This document shows, piece after piece, positions 17,164-25,688 of a DNA stretch of 64,000 bases (positions are counted from its first letter, which is position 1; each line of letters starts with the position of its first letter). The notes beneath the pieces were generated by a model. It saw only the letters and a program-made list of their open reading frames with translations. It made no database searches and had not been told where the DNA came from. A program made the translations under genes and the position numbers. This DNA is from Nocardia transvalensis NBRC 15921 (GTDB lineage: Bacteria; Actinomycetota; Actinomycetes; Mycobacteriales; Mycobacteriaceae), in contig NZ_BAGL01000085.1 of the NCBI RefSeq assembly GCF_000308875.1, forward strand, positions 1-64,000, read 5' to 3'.

Positions 17164-18309
17164 CTAGTTGTCCAGCTCCTTGACCAGCGCGTCGACAACC
17201 GCGACCAGATCGCCCTGGGCGGCGGCGGCCACCCGGCGCTGGCGCTGATAGGACGCCCCACGCTGCGGAATCTCGGCCACCAGCGCCAGCTCCTGCTCGC
17301 ACCCGAGCTGTTTGGCGATCGGCTCCAGCCGGTTGAGCTGTTCGAAGAGGTCGTCGGTGATCAGGCGCTCGTTGCTGTCGGCGTCCGTGATGATGATCGC
17401 GTCCAGCCCGTACCGCGCCGCGCGCCACTTGTTCTCCTGCACGTGCCAGGGCGGGATGGTCGGCAGGGTCTCTCCCGCCTCCACCCGGCGATCCAGGTCC
17501 ACGATCAGGCAGTGGATCAGCGCGACGAGCGCGGAAAGCTCCGTGCGCGTGGGAATTCCGTCACATACGCGCACCTCGATGGTGCCCCACTTCGGCGCCG
17601 GGCGGATATCCCAGTGCATGCCGCCCAGCTGCTCGATGACGCCGGTCTTCATCTGGTCGTGCACGAAACCCTCGAACTGCGACCAGTTCTCGAACTGGAA
17701 CGGCAGCCCGGCGGTGGGCAGCTGCTGGAACATCAGCGCCCGGTTGCTGGCGTACCCGGTATCTATGCCGGCCCACATGGGCGAGGAGGCCGACAGCGCC
17801 AGCAGGTGCGGGTACGACAGCAGCAGCGTGTTGAGGATCGGAAAGACCTTCTCCGGGTGGGAAACCCCGACGTGCACGTGCACGCCCCAGATCAGCATCT
17901 GCCGCCCCCACCACTGGGTGCGCTCGATGAGTTCGTCGTAATGCGCTGTGCGCGTGAGCTGTTGCGTGGACCACTGCGCGAACGGATGGGTGCCGGCGCA
18001 GAACAGATCCACTCCGACCCGATCGGCCGCGGCGCGCACGGCGTCCATCGTGCCGCTCAGATCGTCGACGACTTCGCCGACGGTGTCGTGCACGCCACTG
18101 ACCAGCTCGACGGTGTTCTTCAGCAGTTCCTTGGTGATCTGCGGCGTGCCGTCGTGGGCGCGCAGATCACCGACCGCGTCGAAAACCGCTGCGGCCGTAT
18201 TGGACAGATTGCGCGAGTACTTGTCGACGAGCGCGATCTCCCACTCGACCCCCAGCGTGGGGCGGGGCGAGCTGTTCCAGGGAACGTGTCCTACGCCGGC
18301 CCCACCCAT
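17164..18309 (-). CDS. Glutamate--cysteine ligase-like carboxylate-amine ligase (YbdK type), 381 aa
   Basis: Belongs to the GCS2/YbdK ATP-grasp-like family, which joins glutamate to an amine with ATP. Conserved blocks: TLGVEWEIALVD at the N-terminus, ITKELLKNTVELVSGVH, GRQMLIWGVHVHVGVSHPEK, DTGYASNRALMFQQLPTAGL, HWDIRPAPKWGTIEVRVCDG and NKWRAARYGLDA. Closely resembles Rv0433, and lies directly downstream of sodC as in M. tuberculosis (12-base gap). Mycothiol-using actinobacteria do not need glutathione, and mycobacterial homologues are annotated only by similarity, so the real substrate is uncertain. Start ATG 18309 is the only one that keeps the conserved N-terminal block with a short lead. 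Confidence 0.88.
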   Translation of the reverse strand: MGGAGVGHVPWNSSPRPTLGVEWEIALVDKYSRNLSNTAAAVFDAVGDLRAHDGTPQITKELLKNTVELVSGVHDTVGEVVDDLSGTMDAVRAAADRVGVDLFCAGTHPFAQWSTQQLTRTAHYDELIERTQWWGRQMLIWGVHVHVGVSHPEKVFPILNTLLLSYPHLLALSASSPMWAGIDTGYASNRALMFQQLPTAGLPFQFENWSQFEGFVHDQMKTGVIEQLGGMHWDIRPAPKWGTIEVRVCDGIPTRTELSALVALIHCLIVDLDRRVEAGETLPTIPPWHVQENKWRAARYGLDAIIITDADSNERLITDDLFEQLNRLEPIAKQLGCEQELALVAEIPQRGASYQRQRRVAAAAQGDLVAVVDALVKELDN

Positions 18310-18321
18310 GGCAGCCCCGCG

Positions 18322-19020
18322 CTACCCGATGACGCCGCAGGCGATCCGGCCGCCCGCGTCGCCGGTCGCCAAGGTCTCGGCGTCCGGGCCGGCGGTGCCG
18401 TTGGCCTGGGTGTATCGAGTCGGAACGTTGCCGAAGTTGTCCGCGCCCGCGTGGATCATCAGCGCCTTGCCCTTCAGATCGTCCAGGGTGACGGCGTCGG
18501 TGGTGGTGACGAGCTTGGCGGTGCCGTCCTGGCGCACCTCGAGCGAGGTCAGGTCGCCGCTGGCCGGGTGGGTGCTCTGGTCGCCGACCTGCAGGTGCCC
18601 GCCCGCGGAGAGGAAGTCGCCGGCCGGGCCGCCCGACGGTGCGGTGGAGTTGGCCTCGCACTTGCCGTTCTGGTGCACATGGAGGCCGTGGAAGCCCGGC
18701 TTCAGGCCGTGCGCCTCGACGGTGATCTCCAGGTGGTTACCCGACTTGGCCACCGACGCGGTGCCTACCTGCACTCCGGCGGGGTCCTTGAGCTGCACCG
18801 ACACCGAATCTCCGGCCGGGGCGGCGTGTTCGCCGGTGCCGTGCCCGCTGGTACCGGTGGCCTCCGCCGGGGCCGCCGAGCCCGTCCACACCGGCGGCGT
18901 GGTCCCCTTGACGTCACTCGACTCCTGGCTGTTCGTGCAGGCCGCGAGACCCAGGACCGCGACCGCCAGCACCGGGGTCACAGTCCACCAGGACGGGCGA
19001 CGAATTGTGGACGGGGCCAT
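18322..19020 (-). CDS. sodC: Cu/Zn superoxide dismutase lipoprotein, 232 aa
   Basis: A signal peptide ends in LAAC with lipidated Cys28, followed by a Ser/Thr/Pro linker to about residue 70 and a SOD barrel. Predicted copper ligands are His114 and His116 (GLHVHQNGKC), His142 (AGGHLQVG) and His190 (MIHAGADNFGN); Cys121 and Cys228 should form the conserved disulfide. In the zinc loop only His142, His151 and Asp156 are seen, so one of the usual histidine ligands seems missing, as in mycobacterial SodC. It should detoxify superoxide outside the membrane. AAGGAG lies eight bases before the ATG. Confidence 0.92.
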   Translation of the reverse strand: MAPSTIRRPSWWTVTPVLAVAVLGLAACTNSQESSDVKGTTPPVWTGSAAPAEATGTSGHGTGEHAAPAGDSVSVQLKDPAGVQVGTASVAKSGNHLEITVEAHGLKPGFHGLHVHQNGKCEANSTAPSGGPAGDFLSAGGHLQVGDQSTHPASGDLTSLEVRQDGTAKLVTTTDAVTLDDLKGKALMIHAGADNFGNVPTRYTQANGTAGPDAETLATGDAGGRIACGVIG

Positions 19021-19046
19021 CGGGGAACTCCTTTACGAGTACCGAG

Positions 19047-19058
19047 TTTACGAGTAAA
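19047..19058. promoter_or_regulatory. Palindrome and direct repeat upstream of sodC
   Basis: TTTAC-GA-GTAAA is a 12 bp inverted repeat 27 bases before the sodC start. Its first nine bases, TTTACGAGT, recur as a direct repeat at 19032-19040, right next to the sodC ribosome site. Protein binding here would block initiation, so this is a candidate operator. Confidence 0.35.
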
Positions 19059-19132
19059 GCTGGGTGGACGAATTCGTTACCGGTCAAGATGATGCCAGAG
19101 CCGTTACGCGGCAGAGGCGTCGGGACGGTTGT

Positions 19133-19699
19133 TCAGTTGCCTGTGACGATGACGATCACACCGGGCGGATTGTTCGCGATCCCGGCGAATCGGGGCTCGG
19201 CCGCGACCCCCAGCTCGTCGGCAATCGCCCGGGCCGCCGCCTGCTCGCCCGGCGAATTCCCGTAGTAGACGGTCGTTTTCGGTATCACCCCACCCGGGTA
19301 GTTACCCGTTTCGGCCACGGTCCAGCCCTCCGCGGTGAGGTCGCCGGCGGTCTTCGCGGCCAGTCCCGCGACGGTGCTGTTGTTGAGTACCCGCACCGGG
19401 ACGGATTTATCACCGGCGGCCGGGGTGGTCGTCGGCGGGGCGGTGGTCGTCGTGGTCTGCGGCGCCGAGGTCGTCGTCGGTAAGGCGGCGGCCGACGTCG
19501 TCGTGGCGACCGGCTTCGAGGTGGTGGTGCCGGTGGGCTGGCCCTGCGTCGCTTGCCCCTGGGTAGAGGTGTCCGCACCGGAATCGGAACTCGACAGCGC
19601 CATCGCGCCGAGGCCGGCGAACACGATGGCGAGTGCTATCAGCACCATCGCCAGCGCTCGCAGCGGTGGTCCACCGGAGGGCGGATTGGGGTTGCTCAC
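19133..19699 (-). CDS. LytR_C-domain membrane-anchored protein (Rv0431-like), 188 aa
   Basis: An N-terminal membrane helix (residues 14-34) anchors the protein. A low-complexity linker of Thr, Ser, Ala and Pro (about 40-94, with runs such as TTTTTAPPTTTP) spans the wall, and a LytR C-terminal domain follows (SVPVRVLNNSTVAGLAAKTA to the end). Such domains are found in cell-wall proteins and in the M. tuberculosis vesiculogenesis regulator Rv0431 (VirR), which occupies the same position next to sodC. By analogy it may influence envelope integrity or vesicle release; that is inference. Start ATG 19699 gives the family N-terminus. Confidence 0.85.
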   Translation of the reverse strand: MSNPNPPSGGPPLRALAMVLIALAIVFAGLGAMALSSSDSGADTSTQGQATQGQPTGTTTSKPVATTTSAAALPTTTSAPQTTTTTAPPTTTPAAGDKSVPVRVLNNSTVAGLAAKTAGDLTAEGWTVAETGNYPGGVIPKTTVYYGNSPGEQAAARAIADELGVAAEPRFAGIANNPPGVIVIVTGN

Positions 19700-19738
19700 C
19701 TGGTCGACCCTAGTCGTAGGCGGGCGGGCACGCCCGCA

Positions 19739-20059
19739 TCACACCTGGAAGCCGAGACGGCGGGCGGCGCGGGCCTTCTGCCGGCTGGCGCGCAGCCGTC
19801 GCAGGCGCTTCACCAGCATCGGATCGGCGGCCAGCGCCTCCGGCTTGTCGACGACGGCGTTGAGCACCTGGTAGTAGCGGGTGGCCGACATGCCGAACAG
19901 CTCGCGGATGGCCTCTTCCTTGGCGCCCGCGTACTTCCACCATTTGCGCTCGAAATCGAGTATGTCGAGCTCACGACGGGTGAGCGCGCCGACCGTATCC
20001 TCCCCCGCGGAAGAGTTGTCCTCGCTTGCGGAAAGGTTCCGGGCCGCTGCGCTGTCCAT
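19739..20059 (-). CDS. DUF3263 protein (Rv0430-like), 106 aa
   Basis: The domain runs from LTRRELDILDFERKWWKYAG through EEAIRELFGMSATRYYQVLN, which looks like a helix-turn-helix, to a very basic tail (VKRLRRLRASRQKARAARRL). This is the actinobacterial DUF3263 family, adjacent to Rv0431 and def in mycobacteria. DNA binding is plausible from the basic tail but unproven. The frame stays open far upstream across def; I chose ATG 20059 because GGGAG precedes it at five to six bases and the family starts there. Confidence 0.85.
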   Translation of the reverse strand: MDSAAARNLSASEDNSSAGEDTVGALTRRELDILDFERKWWKYAGAKEEAIRELFGMSATRYYQVLNAVVDKPEALAADPMLVKRLRRLRASRQKARAARRLGFQV

Positions 20060-20203
20060 ATCACTCCCTCGCCGAGTTACAACTGACGACTCGCGCTCAT
20101 TCAACCACGAACGCCGACGTTCCCCGCTCCGTCTTACGGCGTGTCGGACGCTGCCGTGTCCGTGACGATGCCCGGCGCCGGCGCCCAAGTAAAGTGAGCG
20201 ACC

Positions 20204-20794
20204 ATGGCGATTCTCCCGATCCGCATCGTCGGCGATCCGGTCCTGCACAAACCGACCGAGAAGGTCACCCGATCGCCGGAGGAGCTCGCCGGGCTGATCG
20301 CCGACATGTACGAAACCCTCGACGCCGCGCACGGCGTGGGTCTCGCGGCGAATCAGGTCGGCGAGCCGCTGCGCCTGTTCGTCTACGACTGCCCCGACAT
20401 CGATGCGAACGGCGGTACGAGCCGCCGCCGCGGCGCGGTGATCAATCCGGTGCTGGAGACCTCGGAGATCCCCGAGACCATGCCCGATCCGGACGACGAC
20501 GAGGAGGGCTGCCTGTCGGTCCCCGGCGAGCAGTACCCCACCGGCCGCGCCGACTGGGCCCGCGTCACCGGCATCGACGAGCAGGGCGATCCGGTCGAGA
20601 TCGAGGGCAAGGGCTTCTTCGCCCGCATGCTGCAGCACGAGGTCGGGCACCTCGACGGCTTCCTCTACGTGGACGTGCTGGTCGGCCGCAACGCGCGGGC
20701 GGCCAAGAAGGCCATCAAGCGGAACGGCTGGGGCGTACCGGGTCTCAGCTGGGTGCCGGGCGACGGGCCGGATCCGTTCGGGCATGACGACTGA
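20204..20794 (+). CDS. def: Peptide deformylase, 196 aa
   Basis: Removes the formyl group from the N-terminal methionine of new proteins. All three metal-site motifs are present: GVGLAANQVG, EEGCLSVP with Cys103 and QHEVGHLDG with His145, Glu146 and His149. The insert PDPDDDEEG before the cysteine is typical of actinobacterial type I enzymes. It overlaps the following acetyltransferase gene by 11 bases, which couples a deformylase to an N-acetyltransferase-family protein, as in Rv0429c-Rv0428c. Confidence 0.95.
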   Translation: MAILPIRIVGDPVLHKPTEKVTRSPEELAGLIADMYETLDAAHGVGLAANQVGEPLRLFVYDCPDIDANGGTSRRRGAVINPVLETSEIPETMPDPDDDEEGCLSVPGEQYPTGRADWARVTGIDEQGDPVEIEGKGFFARMLQHEVGHLDGFLYVDVLVGRNARAAKKAIKRNGWGVPGLSWVPGDGPDPFGHDD

Positions 20795-21746
20795 GTTCCC
20801 CGATATCCCGCCCGGCCGCCGGGTGATGGTGCGGTACCGGCTGCCGGACGACTACTCCCACCGGTTCACCGATGTGATCGGCGAGCTGGTGACGGTGGAT
20901 CCGCCGACCGTGCGCACCGCCGACGGGCAGACCGTATCCATCGCCGCCGATCGCGTGGTGGCCGTGAAAGCCCTGGGGCCCAGGCCCATTCGCACCGGCG
21001 AGATCCGCGCGCTGGAGGCGGCGGCGTGCGACGGCTGGCCCGGCGTGGACCGCACCCGGATCGACGGCTGGCTGCTGAGCGCCGGTCACGGCTACACCAA
21101 CCGCGCCAATTCCGCGGTGCCCCTGGGCGTTTCGGGTGAACCCGCACTCGCGCAAGCGGACACGCTGTACCGCATCGGCGCGTGGTACACCGACCGGGGA
21201 CTTCCGCTGCAACTGCGGTTGCCCGACCGGCTGGCCCCGGTGCCGCCCGGGTGGCGCACCTGGAGCGAGACGGTGGTCATGGGCATCGATATCGGGAATG
21301 TCGTACTCCCGCAAGGCCCTTCGATGGTGCGGATCGACGCGCGGCCGACGGAATCCTGGCTCGAGCTGTACCGGTTCCGTGGCGAGGACACCGTGCCGGT
21401 CCCGCCCCCGGCGCCGGCCGAGGACGTGCTGACCGCGGTGCACGACGGCGAGATCGGTTTCGCCGCACTCGGTGTGCCCACACCGCTGGCGGTGGGGCGC
21501 GGGGCGGTCACCACCGCGCCCGACGGGCGGCGCTGGATCGGGCTGAGCTGCGTGGCGGTCGCCGCCCCGCACCGCCGCCACGGCCTGGGCACGCTGATCT
21601 GCGCCGAGCTGCTGCGCTGGGGTCACCGCCGCGGGGCCACCCACGCCTACGTTCAGGTCGAGGCGGACAATGGGAGTGCCCTGGCGATGTACCGCGAGCT
21701 GGGCTTCGTCGAGCACCACAGCTACCGCTACGCGGCGCCGGCGTAG
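20784..21746 (+). CDS. GNAT-family N-acetyltransferase (Rv0428c-like), 320 aa
   Basis: Two parts: an N-terminal SH3-like barrel (residues about 8-65, PGRRVMVRYRLPDDYSHRFT) and a double GNAT region. The acetyl-CoA binding turn is in the C-terminal half, RRHGLGTLICAELLRWGHRRGA (basic residues followed by G-x-G), then VEADNGSALAMYRELGFVEHH, the classical motif B. Substrate unknown. Translationally coupled to def; the M. tuberculosis homologue has the same arrangement. Confidence 0.88.
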   Translation: MTTEFPDIPPGRRVMVRYRLPDDYSHRFTDVIGELVTVDPPTVRTADGQTVSIAADRVVAVKALGPRPIRTGEIRALEAAACDGWPGVDRTRIDGWLLSAGHGYTNRANSAVPLGVSGEPALAQADTLYRIGAWYTDRGLPLQLRLPDRLAPVPPGWRTWSETVVMGIDIGNVVLPQGPSMVRIDARPTESWLELYRFRGEDTVPVPPPAPAEDVLTAVHDGEIGFAALGVPTPLAVGRGAVTTAPDGRRWIGLSCVAVAAPHRRHGLGTLICAELLRWGHRRGATHAYVQVEADNGSALAMYRELGFVEHHSYRYAAPA

Positions 21747-21789
21747 CCCCGCGCACTGATCGACGCGAACTGATCGAGACGGGAAGACT

Positions 21790-22617
21790 ATGACGACCTT
21801 TCGGCTGGCGACGTGGAATGTGAACTCGATCCGCTCGCGGCTCGACCGGGTGCTGAACTGGCTGGACCGCGCCGATATCGATGTGCTGGCCATCCAGGAG
21901 ACCAAGTGCCGCGACGACCAGTTCCCGATGGAGCGGTTCGACGAGGCCGGCTACGAGGTCGCGCACGTCGGCTTCAACCAGTGGAACGGGGTGGCGATCG
22001 CGTCCCGGGTCGGCCTCGAGGACATCGAACTCCACTTCCCGGGCCAGCCCGGATTCGACAAGGACGCCGGCGCCTCGCTGCTGAGCGCGCCGGTGGTCGA
22101 GGCGCGGGCCCTCGGCGCCACCTGCGGCGGCGTGCGGGTGTGGAGCCTGTACGTGCCCAACGGCCGCGCGCTGGACGATCCGCACTACACCTACAAGCTG
22201 GAATGGCTTGCCGCGCTGCGTGATACCGGCGCCCGCTGGCTGGCCGAGGACGCCGAGGCGCGGATCGCGCTGGTCGGCGACTGGAATATCGCGCCGACCG
22301 ACGACGACGTCTGGTCGCCGGAGTTCTTCGCGGGCAAAACCCATGTCTCCCAGCCCGAGCGGGACGCCTTCGCCGCCATGACCGAGGCCGGATTCAGCGA
22401 CGTCCTGCGGCCGTTCGCGCCCGGCCCGGGCGTCTACACCTACTGGGACTACACCCAGCTGCGCTTCCCCCGCAAGGAGGGCATGCGCATCGATTTCATC
22501 CTCGCCTCCCCCGCCCTGGCCACCGTCACCACCGACGCCGCCGTCGACCGCGACGAGCGAAAAGGCAAGGCCCCCAGCGACCACGCCCCGGTAATCGCCG
22601 AATTCGAGCTGCCGTAA
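21790..22617 (+). CDS. xthA: Exodeoxyribonuclease III / AP endonuclease, 275 aa
   Basis: Endonuclease/exonuclease/phosphatase fold acting in base-excision repair. Motifs: ATWNVNSIRSR, IQETKCRDDQFP with the metal-binding glutamate, LYVPNGRALDDP, GDWNIAPTDDDVW (catalytic Asp and Asn), MRIDFILAS and the terminal SDHAPVIAEF with the catalytic histidine. Length matches the family. Start ATG 21790 lies 43 bp after the acetyltransferase stop. Corresponds to Rv0427c. Confidence 0.94.
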   Translation: MTTFRLATWNVNSIRSRLDRVLNWLDRADIDVLAIQETKCRDDQFPMERFDEAGYEVAHVGFNQWNGVAIASRVGLEDIELHFPGQPGFDKDAGASLLSAPVVEARALGATCGGVRVWSLYVPNGRALDDPHYTYKLEWLAALRDTGARWLAEDAEARIALVGDWNIAPTDDDVWSPEFFAGKTHVSQPERDAFAAMTEAGFSDVLRPFAPGPGVYTYWDYTQLRFPRKEGMRIDFILASPALATVTTDAAVDRDERKGKAPSDHAPVIAEFELP

Positions 22618-22644
22618 ACAGTTCCCCGGCACGGCCCCGCCATC

Positions 22645-22667
22645 TCCCGGCACGCTTTTGGCCGGGA
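22645..22667. repeat. Dispersed palindromic repeat, copy d (single CCC-type arm)
   Basis: TCCCGGC, loop ACGCTTTTG, GCCGGGA. It sits between the convergent xthA and membrane-protein genes. There is no TCC-type partner. On the minus strand the arm is followed by two diverged satellite-like units beginning GTGCCGGG (about 22620-22655), consistent with the array always lying beyond the CCC arm. Confidence 0.85.
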
Positions 22668-22675
22668 CCCCACTT

Positions 22676-23314
22676 CTAGGAGGGCCGGGTCTTGATGGCG
22701 TCCTGGGAGATGAATACGTCGTACTCGCCCGTCGTCGCCACCACGGCGTTGCCGTAGGCCGAGCGGACGAAAGGTTTTGTGTACCAGGTCTTGTTCTGCA
22801 TCTCCTCGAAGAAGTCCCGGTCGCTGCCGTTGAGGAAGATGTGGTTCTGCTTGGCGGCCACGCCGTCCAGGCGCTCGCCGAACAGCCGGGTCACCTTGTA
22901 GCCCGAATGGAAGCCGAGGGTGTTCACCCAGTGCTCGAGTTCGACGATATTCGCCTGCAGCACCCACAGATCGCCCTCGACGCGGTACTTCTCGTGCCGG
23001 TCCGCGTGGTCGCCGTCGCCGTACAGAGTGAGTTCGACGTCCAGCGTGTTCGGCTCGTCCTTGGCTTGCGTGGCGACCACGTGCGCCGCCTTCACCTCAC
23101 CGGTGAGCCCGAGATACGCCTGCAGCAGGGTGGTCACCCAGAGGATGACCACCGCCACCAGCACCAGTACCAGCGCCCCGGATCCCCGCCCCGCCAACGC
23201 CTTCCAGCCGACCCTGCGCGCCCTGACCACGGCGGTGATCAACAGCACCGCGGCGACGACGAAGAGCGCGACCAGAAAGACCTGGATCCAGCCGAAGTTC
23301 ACCGGGAAAACCAT
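22676..23314 (-). CDS. Membrane-anchored protein (Rv0426c-like position), 212 aa
   Basis: Two membrane helices (about residues 8-30 and 46-68) precede a 140-residue soluble domain (AAHVVATQAKDEPNTLDVELTL and onwards), probably outside the cell. The soluble part shows alternating strands and contains HEKYRVEGDLWVLQAN and KVTRLFGERLDGV. I do not recognise the domain; its position beside xthA matches Rv0426c, a membrane protein of unknown function. Start ATG 23314 directly opens a hydrophobic segment. Confidence 0.78.
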   Translation of the reverse strand: MVFPVNFGWIQVFLVALFVVAAVLLITAVVRARRVGWKALAGRGSGALVLVLVAVVILWVTTLLQAYLGLTGEVKAAHVVATQAKDEPNTLDVELTLYGDGDHADRHEKYRVEGDLWVLQANIVELEHWVNTLGFHSGYKVTRLFGERLDGVAAKQNHIFLNGSDRDFFEEMQNKTWYTKPFVRSAYGNAVVATTGEYDVFISQDAIKTRPS

Positions 23315-23382
23315 GCGGTAGTTGTACCCGCAAGCCTCGGCGTGGCGGAACCAATATGTATGTCACGAATCGGGCACGTCTG

Positions 23383-23497
23383 TTTCCGGCCAAAAGCACG
23401 CCGGAAACAGAAGGCGCTCACCATGGTTCCGGCACGCGCTCACAACACCATTCCCGGCATGCACAACACCATTTCCCGGCATGCTTTTGGCCGGGAA
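23383..23497. repeat. Dispersed palindromic repeat, copy e (TCC arm, satellite, CCC arm)
   Basis: Arms at 23383-23407 (TTTCCGGC, loop CAAAAGCAC, GCCGGAAA) and 23473-23497 (TTCCCGGC, loop ATGCTTTTG, GCCGGGAA), here facing outwards and 65 bases apart. The space is filled by three units of a 22 bp satellite that on the minus strand read GCATGCCGGGAAATGG followed by TGTTGT, then two diverging copies. The CCC arm ends four bases from the stop of the acyl-CoA dehydrogenase gene. Confidence 0.9.
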
Positions 23498-23501
23498 CCT
23501 C

Positions 23502-25328
23502 TCAGAACGCCGCCTCGTCCAGCTGCATGATGTCGTTGTCGAGGTTCTCCACGACGCTGCGGACGCCGCTGAGCAGGGGGAGCTTGTTCTTCGCGAACCA
23601 CGAGGCGACGCCGATCTTTCCGGTGTAGAACGGGCGGTCCTTCTCGGCGGCCCCGCCGTCGAGCGCCGCCTGCGCCACGGCGGCCTGCTCCAGCAGCCGC
23701 CAGCCGATGACGAGGTCGCCGGTCGCGTGCAGGAAGCGCACCGAGCCGAGACCGACCTTGTAGATCTCCTCCGGGGTCTGCTGCGACGCCATCAGGTAGT
23801 TGGTGAGCGCCGCCGCCATCGCCTGCACATCGGCCAGGGCCGCGCCGAGCAGTTCCCGCTCGCGCTTGAAGCGGTCGTCGCCGGAGTCGGCGAACTTCTG
23901 GATCAGCCCGGCGACGTGCGCCAGCGCCACGCCCTTGTCCCGAATGATCTTGCGGAAGAAGAAGTCCTGCGCCTGGATGGCCGTGGTGCCCTCGTACAGC
24001 GAGTCGATCTTCACATCGCGGATGTACTGCTCGACCGGATAGTCCTGCAGGTAGCCGGAGCCACCGAAGGTCTGCAGCGATTCGGTCAGCGTCTCGTAGG
24101 CCCGCTCGGACCCGCAGCCCTTGACGACCGGCAGCAGCAGATCGTTGACCCGCGCCGCGAGTTCCGGATCGGCGCCGAAATTCGCCTGGGCCACATCGTC
24201 GTTCTGGTAGGCCGAGGTGTACAGGTAGAGCGCGCGCAGCCCCTCCGAATACGCCTTCTGCAGCGCCAGGCTGCGGCGGATGTCGGGGTGATGGGTGATG
24301 GTGACGCGCGGCGCGGTCTTATCCCTCATCTGGGTGAGATCCGCGCCCTGCACGCGAGTCTTGGCATACTCCAGCGCATTCAGGTATCCGGAGGACAGCG
24401 TGCCCGCCGACAGCACGCCCACCATCATGCGGGCGTTCTCGATCACCTTGAACATCTGCGCGATGCCGTTGTGCACCTCGCCGACGAGGTAGCCGACGGC
24501 CGGCTTGTCGCCGCCGTAGGTCAGCTCGCAGGTGGGCGAGGACTTGATGCCCATCTTGTGCTCGAGATTGGTGACGTTCACGCCGTTGCGCTCGCCGAGT
24601 TCCAGTGTCTCGCTGTCGAACAGGAACTTCGGCACCGCGAACAGCGACAGGCCCTTGGTGCCCGGCCCCGCGCCCTCGGGCCGTGCCAGCGTCAGGTGGA
24701 TGATGTTCTCCGCGGTGTCGCCCAGGTCGCCGCCGGAGATGAAACGCTTCACGCCCTCGATGTGCCAGGTGCCGTCGGGTTGCTGGACCGCCTTGGTGCG
24801 GCCCATGCCCACGTCGGAGCCGGCGTCGGGCTCGGTGAGCACCATCGTTCCGCCCCAGCGGTTGTCCCACGCGTGCTGGGCCCAGCGCCGCTGCTCCTCG
24901 GTGCCCTCGTTGAACAGCACGGTGTGCATGAGCGGGCCCATATTGAAGAAGCTCGCCGAATTGTTCGCCGCCACAAGCATTTCCTGCGATGCCCACACCA
25001 GCGCCGAGGGGGCGTTCACCCCGCCCATCGCCTCGGGCATGCCCAGCCCCGACCAGCCGGCCTCGTTGACCGCGGCGACGGTCTTGCGCAGCGGGTCAGG
25101 GACGATCACGGTGTGGTTGGCGGCGTCGAATTCCAGCGGGTGGCGATCCGCGTCGGCGAACGACTCCGCGACGGGCCCCTCCGCCAGCCGCAACACCTCG
25201 GCGAGCATCCCCCGCGCGGTCTCCGTATCCAGATCCCCGTAGGCGCCCGCGTCCAGCAGCTCCCCGATTCCCAGCACCTCGAACAAGTTGAACTCGATAT
25301 CCCGAAGGTTCGCCTTGTAGTGCGACAC
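23502..25328 (-). CDS. Acyl-CoA dehydrogenase, FadE5-like, 608 aa
   Basis: FAD-dependent first step of beta-oxidation. The 600-residue form carries the usual acyl-CoA dehydrogenase domains (MVLTEPDAGSDVG flavin/substrate loop near residues 150-165, WHIEGVKRFISGGD, ARMMVGVLSAGTLSSGYLNA, LQTFGGSGYLQDYPVEQYIRD) plus a C-terminal extension of about 130 residues. The N-terminus MSHYKANLRDIEFNLFEVLG and C-terminus NLDNDIMQLDEAAF closely resemble M. tuberculosis FadE5 (Rv0244c), a broad-range medium- to long-chain enzyme, though that gene lies elsewhere in mycobacteria. It is divergent from a TetR-type regulator with a palindrome between them, suggesting fatty-acid-responsive control. Confidence 0.9.
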   Translation of the reverse strand: MSHYKANLRDIEFNLFEVLGIGELLDAGAYGDLDTETARGMLAEVLRLAEGPVAESFADADRHPLEFDAANHTVIVPDPLRKTVAAVNEAGWSGLGMPEAMGGVNAPSALVWASQEMLVAANNSASFFNMGPLMHTVLFNEGTEEQRRWAQHAWDNRWGGTMVLTEPDAGSDVGMGRTKAVQQPDGTWHIEGVKRFISGGDLGDTAENIIHLTLARPEGAGPGTKGLSLFAVPKFLFDSETLELGERNGVNVTNLEHKMGIKSSPTCELTYGGDKPAVGYLVGEVHNGIAQMFKVIENARMMVGVLSAGTLSSGYLNALEYAKTRVQGADLTQMRDKTAPRVTITHHPDIRRSLALQKAYSEGLRALYLYTSAYQNDDVAQANFGADPELAARVNDLLLPVVKGCGSERAYETLTESLQTFGGSGYLQDYPVEQYIRDVKIDSLYEGTTAIQAQDFFFRKIIRDKGVALAHVAGLIQKFADSGDDRFKRERELLGAALADVQAMAAALTNYLMASQQTPEEIYKVGLGSVRFLHATGDLVIGWRLLEQAAVAQAALDGGAAEKDRPFYTGKIGVASWFAKNKLPLLSGVRSVVENLDNDIMQLDEAAF

Positions 25329-25688
25329 GGACCGGCCTCCTCGACTGGGTCGAATTGCCGCGTGTGCCGGCTCCGCACACGCAGGTTTGATGTTGTCCCT
25401 GGAGGTTGCCGTACAGCCGTCCGGTTACGCAACCGTAGGCTGCGGTACGGCGGGTTAATTCTTTGTACCTTGTACAAATCCGATGCATCAGGGCATATAC
25501 ATCACACCCGGAAGGATGGAACATCTCCCACGGTACCGCAGTGGCAATTTGCCAACGGTATGCCGGATTTTCGGAGACCGTCCGGCGCACAGGCGGATTC
25601 GGCCCGCATGTGGAAAGCGAAATACTCAGTCCGGGCGGCGGCCGCGCGACCCGCGAGGACAGGGGTCTCCGCTGATATCTTGGTCGGC
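25329..25688. other. Divergent intergenic region between acyl-CoA dehydrogenase and TetR genes
   Basis: This 360 bp gap contains no convincing gene; short frames across it lack codon bias and ribosome sites. It is AT-richer around 25450-25510 and holds the operator-like palindrome at 25462-25478. Promoters for both genes should lie here. Confidence 0.6.
25462..25478. promoter_or_regulatory. Perfect palindrome, candidate TetR operator
   Basis: TTTGTAC-CTT-GTACAAA: 7 bp arms, 3 bp spacer, in a 360 bp divergent intergenic region. It is 134 bp from the acyl-CoA dehydrogenase start and about 210 bp from the TetR start. Size and symmetry fit a TetR-family dimer site; the adjacent regulator is the obvious candidate. 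Confidence 0.5.

Noticed and set aside
23322..25680. Very long plus-strand open frame overlapping the acyl-CoA dehydrogenase gene
   Set aside because: It is antisense to a gene with full family conservation; long antisense frames are expected at this GC content. Only its last part (from 25689) is a real gene.
25329..25688. Small genes in the divergent region (for example frames at 25463-25675 and 25483-25785)
   Set aside because: No ribosome site, no consistent codon bias, and they cross the candidate operator and promoters.
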